A stretch of 64,000 bases of DNA from Ignavibacteriales bacterium (GTDB lineage Bacteria > Bacteroidota > Ignavibacteria > Ignavibacteriales > Melioribacteraceae), in contig JAPLFF010000007.1 in NCBI GenBank assembly GCA_026390775.1, forward strand, positions 1,612,001 through 1,676,000, written 5' to 3'. The notes under the pieces are model-generated. The model saw only the letters and a list, made by a program, of their open reading frames with translations, was not told the DNA's origin and did not search any database. Positions 58,882-64,000 of the stretch are shown here, piece after piece. The translations under genes and the position numbers were made by a program. Position 1 is the stretch's first letter, and the number at the start of each line of letters is the position of its first letter.

Positions 58882-58973
58882 GAGTATTTGCTTCCATCAA
58901 TTGATACAAAGGCGATTGATGATACCACTGAGTTGTTTAAGTGTACGCAACAATTAAAAAACGAGATTGAGCG

Positions 58974-59096
58974 ATGGAATTTTCAACATTAGCGATAATT
59001 GTTTTTGGACTCTGTGCAATTGTAATGATCATTTGCACAATAATACTTTACCCCGAATTGAGGGATGTAGTTAAAGAGCTCAAGAGAGATCTTTAG
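58974..59096 (+). CDS. 40-aa single-helix membrane protein
   Basis: A short ORF with one hydrophobic helix (about 6-25, LAIIVFGLCAIVMIICTIIL) followed by a charged amphipathic end (YPELRDVVKELKRDL). The ribosome site is weak (TTGAGCG). The composition is that of a genuine small membrane protein. It lies between the radical SAM and glycosyltransferase genes; its role is unknown. Confidence 0.45.
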   Translation: MEFSTLAIIVFGLCAIVMIICTIILYPELRDVVKELKRDL

Positions 59097-59169
59097 AGAA
59101 AATTTATTTAGTTGAATAATATCACTTATTCATATTCAACTCCGAAAAAACCAGAGGGAGTTCTTCATC

Positions 59170-61452
59170 TTGAAAAAAAGGGTAACAAGTTCCACTATCA
59201 ACCGTATCGCCTTCATCGGAAATTATTTACCGCGTCAGTGCGGCATTGCAACGTTTACTACCGATTTGTGCGAGGCAATCGCTGCTCAATATGCCGGAAC
59301 AACGTGTATTGCACTGCCGGTTAATGATATCGAGGCCGGTTATGCTTATCCAACACGCGTTCGATTTGAATTGACGGAGAAGGATATCGAATCTTACCTC
59401 CGGGCAGCCGATTTTCTAAACATTAATGATGTTGATTTAGTATGTGTACAATTCGAGTATGGAATCTTCGGTGGAAGAGCGGGCAGTCATATCCTTTCAC
59501 TTTTACGCGAACTGCGAATGCCGATAGTTACAACTTTGCACACAATACTAAAAGACCCTGATCCAGATCAGAGGCGAGTATTGGAAGAAGTTGCTGCTCT
59601 TTCTGACCGGTTAGTTGTAATGAGTGAACGCGGCTCTGAATTTTTACAAAAAATTTATAATGTATCACCGAAAAAGATTGATCTGATTCCGCACGGCATT
59701 CCTGATGTACCGTTCGTTGATCCGAGTTTCAACAAAGATTTATTTGGAGTCGAAGGCAAAACAGTATTACTCAGTTTTGGTTTACTCTCCGCAAGCAAAG
59801 GAATCGAGACTGTTATTTCAGCTATGCCTGAAATAGTTGCGCGATATCCAGACTGCGTTTATATCATTGTCGGAGCCACACATCCTCACGTCATCAAACA
59901 CGAGGGTGAAACTTATCGGCTCTCTCTTCAATGGTTAGCCCAGCAGAAGGGTGTGGAAAGTAATGTTATCTTTTACAACCGCTTTGTAAGTTTGGAAGAA
60001 CTTGTTGAATTCATCGGTGCAGCCGATATCTATATTACACCTTATCTCAACGAGGCACAGATTACATCCGGAACTTTAGCTTACACATTAGGAGCGGGCA
60101 AAGCTGTTATCTCTACACCATATTGGTATGCACAAGAAATGCTTTCTGATGGACGGGGTGTGCTTGTTCCATTCCGCGATTATAAAGCTTTGGCAGAGCA
60201 GGTTATTAACTTGTTAGACAATGAAGCCGAACGGCACGCTATGCGCAAGCGTGCTTATAAGTTTGGACGAGCTATGATTTGGTCTGAGGTAGCGCAACGT
60301 TATATGGAAAGTTTTGAACTTGCGCGGGTAGAGCGTCGTCATTATATCCCACCGGGATTTATAGCGAAAGCACTAGATAAATATCCGGGCGAATTACCTC
60401 CATTAAAACTCGATCACTTAGACCGTCTAACGGATTATACCGGCATGTTTCAGCACGCTCTTTTTACAGTGCCTAATTATTCTCATGGTTATACTACCGA
60501 CGACAATGCTCGAGCTCTTTTAGTAAGTATTCTCTTAGATGAACTGGGTAACAGCGAGAGTTTGGAATTGGCTTCCCGCTATCTTGCCTTTCTTGGATTT
60601 GCATTTAACGATCAAACAAAAAGATTTCGGAATTTTATGGATTATCAACGCAATTGGTTGGAAGATTCCGGATCGGATGATAGTCATGGCCGTTCATTAT
60701 TAGCATTAGGAACAGTATTGAATCATTCTAATGCACTAGCACTAAAAGGTATGGCGGGCTGGTTATTCGAACAAACTCTACCTGCCATTCTCTTAACTAC
60801 CAGCCCGCGCGCCTGGGCATTTGCACTTATTGGTATTTATGAATACTCACATAAATTCGGCGGTGACCGGAGAGCAAGTCAGGTACGTGATGAATTGGCA
60901 GGACGGCTTCTAACATTATATCAAAATAATCGTTCTGAAGAATGGCGCTGGTACGAAAAAACTCTTTCTTATTGCAACGCTGTTCTACCACATGCTTTAC
61001 TCACATGCGGCAGATCAATTCCTAACAGAGATATGACTGATGCTGGATTGGAGTCATTAAATTGGCTTGTTGATTTGCAGCGCGCAGATGCAGGCCATTT
61101 TGTTCCGATTGGATCAAACGGTTTTTATCAGAAAGGTGGAGAGCGAGCTCGTTTTGATCAACAGCCTGTTGAGGCCCAAGCAATGGTATCTGCTTGTCTC
61201 GAAGCATTCAGAATTACCGGTGACAAATTTTGGAACAAAGAAGCTCGTCGAGCATTTGAATGGTTTCTAGGACGTAACGATTTAAATCTTTCAGTTTACG
61301 ATCCAACAACAGGTGGTTGTCGTGACGGTTTGCATTCGGACCGTCTGAACGAGAATCAAGGTTCAGAATCAACTTTAGCTTTTCTACAATCATTGTTGGA
61401 GTTGCGTCTGGCTGAACAGACACATTTATCTATGGAGGCATTATTAAAATGA
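59170..61452 (+). CDS. Glycosyltransferase family 4 fused to an (alpha/alpha)6-type domain
   Basis: 760 residues. Residues about 10-390 are a GT-B, family 4 glycosyltransferase (NYLPRQCGIATFTTDLCEAI; LLSFGLLSASKGIETVISAM; YLNEAQITSGTLAYTLGAGK with the EX7E-like acid). Residues about 400-750 form a helical-hairpin domain like those of glycoside hydrolases or phosphorylases (PNYSHGYTTDDNARALLVSI, MDYQRNWLEDSGSDDSHGRS, RFDQQPVEAQAMVSACLEAF). It starts at TTG 59170 with GAGGGAG about 13 nt upstream, and no closer ATG exists. The stop overlaps the GH130 gene (ATGA). It probably builds a cytoplasmic or envelope mannoside-type glycan. Confidence 0.82.
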   Translation: MKKRVTSSTINRIAFIGNYLPRQCGIATFTTDLCEAIAAQYAGTTCIALPVNDIEAGYAYPTRVRFELTEKDIESYLRAADFLNINDVDLVCVQFEYGIFGGRAGSHILSLLRELRMPIVTTLHTILKDPDPDQRRVLEEVAALSDRLVVMSERGSEFLQKIYNVSPKKIDLIPHGIPDVPFVDPSFNKDLFGVEGKTVLLSFGLLSASKGIETVISAMPEIVARYPDCVYIIVGATHPHVIKHEGETYRLSLQWLAQQKGVESNVIFYNRFVSLEELVEFIGAADIYITPYLNEAQITSGTLAYTLGAGKAVISTPYWYAQEMLSDGRGVLVPFRDYKALAEQVINLLDNEAERHAMRKRAYKFGRAMIWSEVAQRYMESFELARVERRHYIPPGFIAKALDKYPGELPPLKLDHLDRLTDYTGMFQHALFTVPNYSHGYTTDDNARALLVSILLDELGNSESLELASRYLAFLGFAFNDQTKRFRNFMDYQRNWLEDSGSDDSHGRSLLALGTVLNHSNALALKGMAGWLFEQTLPAILLTTSPRAWAFALIGIYEYSHKFGGDRRASQVRDELAGRLLTLYQNNRSEEWRWYEKTLSYCNAVLPHALLTCGRSIPNRDMTDAGLESLNWLVDLQRADAGHFVPIGSNGFYQKGGERARFDQQPVEAQAMVSACLEAFRITGDKFWNKEARRAFEWFLGRNDLNLSVYDPTTGGCRDGLHSDRLNENQGSESTLAFLQSLLELRLAEQTHLSMEALLK

Positions 61453-62414
61453 ACAATCAACATGCATTACTTTTTCACCGTAATAAATTAAATCCGATTC
61501 TTACAGCTGATAATTGGCCATATCCTATCAATAGTGTATTCAATGCTGGTGCTACTTTACTGCCTGATGGAACAACATTGCTTTTGTGTCGCGTGGAAGA
61601 TCGGCGAGGACTTTCTCATTTTTGTGCCGCCCGTTCAGCAAATGGCATAGATGGCTGGCTGATTGACCCGCAGCCAACTTTATTACCTGATCCGGATAAC
61701 CATCCGGAAGAATTGTGGGGCATTGAAGATCCGCGCATAACTTTCGTTAAAGAATTAAAAAAGTACGTAGTCGCTTATACTGCATACACACGCGATGGTC
61801 CCGGTGTCTCTTTAGCGCTCACAGAAGATTTCCACAATTTTGAGCGCTATGGTATTATAATGTCGCCGGAAGATAAAGATGCTGCATTACTACCTTATCG
61901 AATTGACGGTAATTGGGCTTTGATTCATCGTCCTGTCAGCGCACCGAGAGCTCATATGTGGATTTCTTATTCACCGGACTTAATACATTGGGGAAGCCAC
62001 AAGATAATGATGGATGCACGGAAGGGTGCGTGGTGGGATGCAAATAAAATTGGTCTTTCACCTCCGCCTATCGAAACACCGCAAGGTTGGTTGATAATTT
62101 ACCATGGGTTGAGGCAAACATGTGGCGGATGCATTTATAGGTTGGGACTCGCACTGTTTGATTTGAAAAAACCTGAACTTTGCCTTAAGCGCGGGAGCGA
62201 ATGGATCTTTGCTCCGGAAGAACTTTACGAGCAACATGGTGATGTTGGAAATGTCGTGTTTCCATGCGGATACACTATCGGTCCAGACGGCGATACTGTA
62301 AATATTTACTATGGCGCAGCAGATTCATGCATTGCCTTAGCTACTTGTAGTATTAAGGAGATGCTTCAGTGGCTTGAACAACACGATTCATACATAAAAG
62401 AGAAGATTATATGA
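61449..62414 (+). CDS. GH130-family glycoside phosphorylase or hydrolase
   Basis: 321 residues, five-bladed beta-propeller type. It shows NSVFNAGATLLPDGTTLLLC, CRVEDRRGLSHFCAARSANG, LWGIEDPRITFV with the catalytic Asp of GH130, RPVSAPRAHMWISYSPDLIH and WWDANKIGLSPPPIETPQGW. GH130 enzymes act on mannosides, mostly by phosphorolysis of beta-1,4- or beta-1,2-mannosyl bonds. It is coupled to the preceding glycosyltransferase by a 4-nt overlap, suggesting that the two make and break the same glycan. The linkage specificity cannot be read from the sequence. Confidence 0.88.
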   Translation: MNNQHALLFHRNKLNPILTADNWPYPINSVFNAGATLLPDGTTLLLCRVEDRRGLSHFCAARSANGIDGWLIDPQPTLLPDPDNHPEELWGIEDPRITFVKELKKYVVAYTAYTRDGPGVSLALTEDFHNFERYGIIMSPEDKDAALLPYRIDGNWALIHRPVSAPRAHMWISYSPDLIHWGSHKIMMDARKGAWWDANKIGLSPPPIETPQGWLIIYHGLRQTCGGCIYRLGLALFDLKKPELCLKRGSEWIFAPEELYEQHGDVGNVVFPCGYTIGPDGDTVNIYYGAADSCIALATCSIKEMLQWLEQHDSYIKEKII

Positions 62415-62510
62415 AAGCATTACTGCAAAAGAAAAAGCTCTCATGGTTATTCTTACAAGATAGTGAGAGAGAAAATAATTATATGAATCACATTTAATAA
62501 GAGATACACT

Positions 62511-63146
62511 ATGAAACTGTATAAAAAATTTATGATGGCTGCAGTATTATGCTGCTTAATGATTCTACTAGAAAGTTGTTCATCATCATCACTTGTTGAT
62601 GTATGGAATGATCCGACTTATCATGAATCTCCATTGAAGAAGATACTAATCATCGCTATAAGAAAAGATCCCGTTCAGCGGCGAATTTGGGAGGATGCTT
62701 TTGTTGGTGAGCTCTCTAAGCACGGTGTTCAGTCAACATCATCATACCATTTGTTCCCGGATGTACTGCCGGATACAAATCAAATTATTCAAACTGTTCA
62801 AGAAAAAGGATTCGATGGAATTCTGGTGACTCGTCTTCTTCTCGCCGAAACGGAAACTCATTATGTTCAGAGTTATGTTACAACTGAACAAATATCACGA
62901 TATAATATTTTTCGAAAAAGGTATGACACATATTACCATAACATTCAACATCCGGGATATGTTGAGTCTCAAATTATTGACCGTCGCGCAATAGATGTTT
63001 GGGTGATTAGGAATGAAGAACGAATGATTTGGAGCGCTACGAGTAACTCTCCTGAACGGAATACAGTAGAAGATGTTCAAAATGATATCGCCGAACTTGT
63101 GATACCTGAATTAACGCGGAATGCTATTATTAAATCTGGGAAGTAA
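62511..63146 (+). CDS. DUF4136-like lipoprotein
   Basis: 211 residues with a lipoprotein signal (ILLESC, Cys about 23) followed by Ser-rich SSSSLVDVWNDP. The body fits a DUF4136-type fold: KILIIAIRKDPVQRRIWEDA, GVQSTSSYHLFPDVL, GFDGILVTRLLLAETE, and a late VWVIRNEERMIWSATSNSPE. It is likely outer-membrane-associated in the periplasm. AAGAGA precedes ATG. Three small genes follow within 20 bp steps, so an operon to 63942 is likely. Confidence 0.75.
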   Translation: MKLYKKFMMAAVLCCLMILLESCSSSSLVDVWNDPTYHESPLKKILIIAIRKDPVQRRIWEDAFVGELSKHGVQSTSSYHLFPDVLPDTNQIIQTVQEKGFDGILVTRLLLAETETHYVQSYVTTEQISRYNIFRKRYDTYYHNIQHPGYVESQIIDRRAIDVWVIRNEERMIWSATSNSPERNTVEDVQNDIAELVIPELTRNAIIKSGK

Positions 63147-63150
63147 AGAG

Positions 63151-63483
63151 ATGGTGCAAAATACAATTGAAAAAATTGAAAAGAAGATTCGAATAAACAG
63201 TTCTCTTACTGAAAAAAATAAAACTGAACTTCTTGATCTGCTGACAACACTGAAGCCCGAAATGAAGAAGTTTTCAAAAGCACAAACTGAACATGCAGAG
63301 AGTATTGCCGGATTTATCGAGCGCTCAATACATGAAGCAATGCGAAGGGAGAAAAATCCAACCCTTTTAAAATTAGCAGTTGAAGGTTTATCTGCTTCGG
63401 TGAAAGGTTTTGAAATATCACACCCGAAATTGGTAGAAAATGTGAATTATATTGCAAATGCATTAGCTAACATGGGCATTTAA
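63151..63483 (+). CDS. DUF4404-like helical protein
   Basis: 110 residues, all-helical and charged (VQNTIEKIEKKIRINSSLTE, KTELLDLLTTLKPEMKKFSK, IAGFIERSIHEAMRREKNPT) ending in PKLVENVNYIANALANMGI as in DUF4404 proteins. No catalytic motif. I take ATG 63151 just after the DUF4136-like gene stop rather than the in-frame ATG inside that gene. Function unknown. Confidence 0.7.
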   Translation: MVQNTIEKIEKKIRINSSLTEKNKTELLDLLTTLKPEMKKFSKAQTEHAESIAGFIERSIHEAMRREKNPTLLKLAVEGLSASVKGFEISHPKLVENVNYIANALANMGI

Positions 63484-63489
63484 AATATT

Positions 63490-63708
63490 ATGAATGATAA
63501 GAAAGTAGTAATTGGAATATTTGAAAATGAGTTATATGCGATAATAGCAACAAGAGAACTCAGAGAGGCTGGCATTAAGGCAAACATACTTAAGGATGGC
63601 AGTAATGTAACTTCGTATTTGTTACATCAAACAGAAGGTGTGCCACTGATGGTCCCTGATACTCAAGTAGAAGAAGTTAAGAAAATACTTCAGATAAAAT
63701 TTATCTAA
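63490..63708 (+). CDS. DUF2007-like putative signal-transducing protein
   Basis: 72 residues, ferredoxin-like alpha/beta pattern: VVIGIFENELYAIIATRELR, EAGIKANILKD, PLMVPDTQVEEVKKIL. This is the size and layout of DUF2007 (putative PII-like signal proteins). It starts 6 bp after the previous stop. The role is unknown. Confidence 0.65.
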   Translation: MNDKKVVIGIFENELYAIIATRELREAGIKANILKDGSNVTSYLLHQTEGVPLMVPDTQVEEVKKILQIKFI

Positions 63709-63726
63709 TCAAGAAAGGATCAAAAC

Positions 63727-63942
63727 ATGAACACAAAAACAATTGGTCTCATCATACTCGTAATAGGTTTGTTAATGACTCTCTATACCGGATTTAATTA
63801 TGTAACAAGAGAAAAAGTGGTGGACATAGGCAGTATTCAAATAACAAAGGATGAAGATCATACGGCAAGTTGGTCTCCATTTATTGGTATAGGAGTAATG
63901 GTAATCGGCGGAGTTGTTTTTTTATCCGGTAAAAAGAAATAG
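63727..63942 (+). CDS. Small two-helix membrane protein
   Basis: 71 residues with two hydrophobic segments (about 6-24, IGLIILVIGLLMTLYTGF; about 51-67, FIGIGVMVIGGVVFLSG), a polar loop with an EKVVDIGSIQITKDEDH segment, and a basic end GKKK. It resembles the DUF3185-type small inner-membrane proteins. AAGAAAGGAT stands before ATG. It is the last gene in the window and probably the last of the 62511 operon. Confidence 0.7.
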   Translation: MNTKTIGLIILVIGLLMTLYTGFNYVTREKVVDIGSIQITKDEDHTASWSPFIGIGVMVIGGVVFLSGKKK

Positions 63943-64000
63943 TTCAGACTGGGTTCAAACTGAATTGATTAGTGTGGAAAAAAACATTAAAAAACCTTAC

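Overview
The window comes from an AT-rich member of the Bacteroidota/Ignavibacteria group. The evidence is two type IX secretion sorting tails of the NYPNPFNP...LxVYDxLGxEVxxLV...GVYFYxLxxGxFxxTKKLxLxK kind (ends at 2016 and 41750), DUF3943 barrels, MlaEFD without other Mla genes, YxWGxW-type exported proteins and ice-binding DUF3494 proteins. The genus is an inference. No tRNA, rRNA, CRISPR array or intact insertion sequence was seen. All but one gene (a ClC channel at 26970-28796) lie on the + strand.

Layout. 1-9.5 kb: the 3' part of a T9SS-secreted repeat protein, a YD-like repeat exported protein, a Zn-phospholipase-like domain fused to a beta-barrel, and two tandem beta-lactamase-fold lipoproteins, separated by long gaps holding intergenic repeats and a HEPN-like gene remnant. 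9.5-19 kb: a NarL-type regulator, two duplicated 43-aa lipoproteins, an alpha/beta hydrolase plus its decayed copy, OmpA, a DUF6600-like protein and a lipid/membrane operon. 19-27 kb: exported proteins and a duplicated coiled-coil/DUF3943/PAP2 module. 27-40 kb: ClC, bacterioferritin, PAP2, LysE and Nramp-like transporters, double-domain KaiC, a STAS-like protein, CsbD proteins and mlaEFD. 40-45 kb: two ice-binding-domain proteins and a second OmpA. 45-57 kb: a dense phosphorelay cluster with four kinases or kinase-like proteins, nine receiver domains and one LuxR-type output. 57-64 kb: a B12 radical SAM enzyme, a glycosyltransferase plus GH130 pair, and small envelope or stress proteins.

The most striking feature is a 41-46 bp intergenic element present 16 times between 10.2 and 57.2 kb, always in the same orientation and mostly 45-270 bp upstream of + strand genes. 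It precedes small lipoproteins, OmpA, both CsbD-like proteins, KaiC, the bacterioferritin unit, ice-binding proteins, one LuxR-type regulator and three histidine-kinase or small-protein units. I read it as the promoter/operator of a previously undescribed envelope or general-stress regulon that includes its own signalling cluster. In two places the element is followed by an intrinsic terminator with no convincing gene between, which suggests regulon small RNAs. Several targets share not only the element but a whole leader and signal-peptide block, so the regulon seems to have grown by copying promoter-leader-signal cassettes.

The window also shows much recent duplication and decay: three near-identical PAS repeats in one kinase, a kinase that lacks its N-box, a receiver-receiver protein made by precise loss of a kinase core, an ATG-to-ACG start change in a DUF3943 copy, and remnants of OmpA, PAP2, coiled-coil, hydrolase, HEPN-like and old-yellow-enzyme genes.
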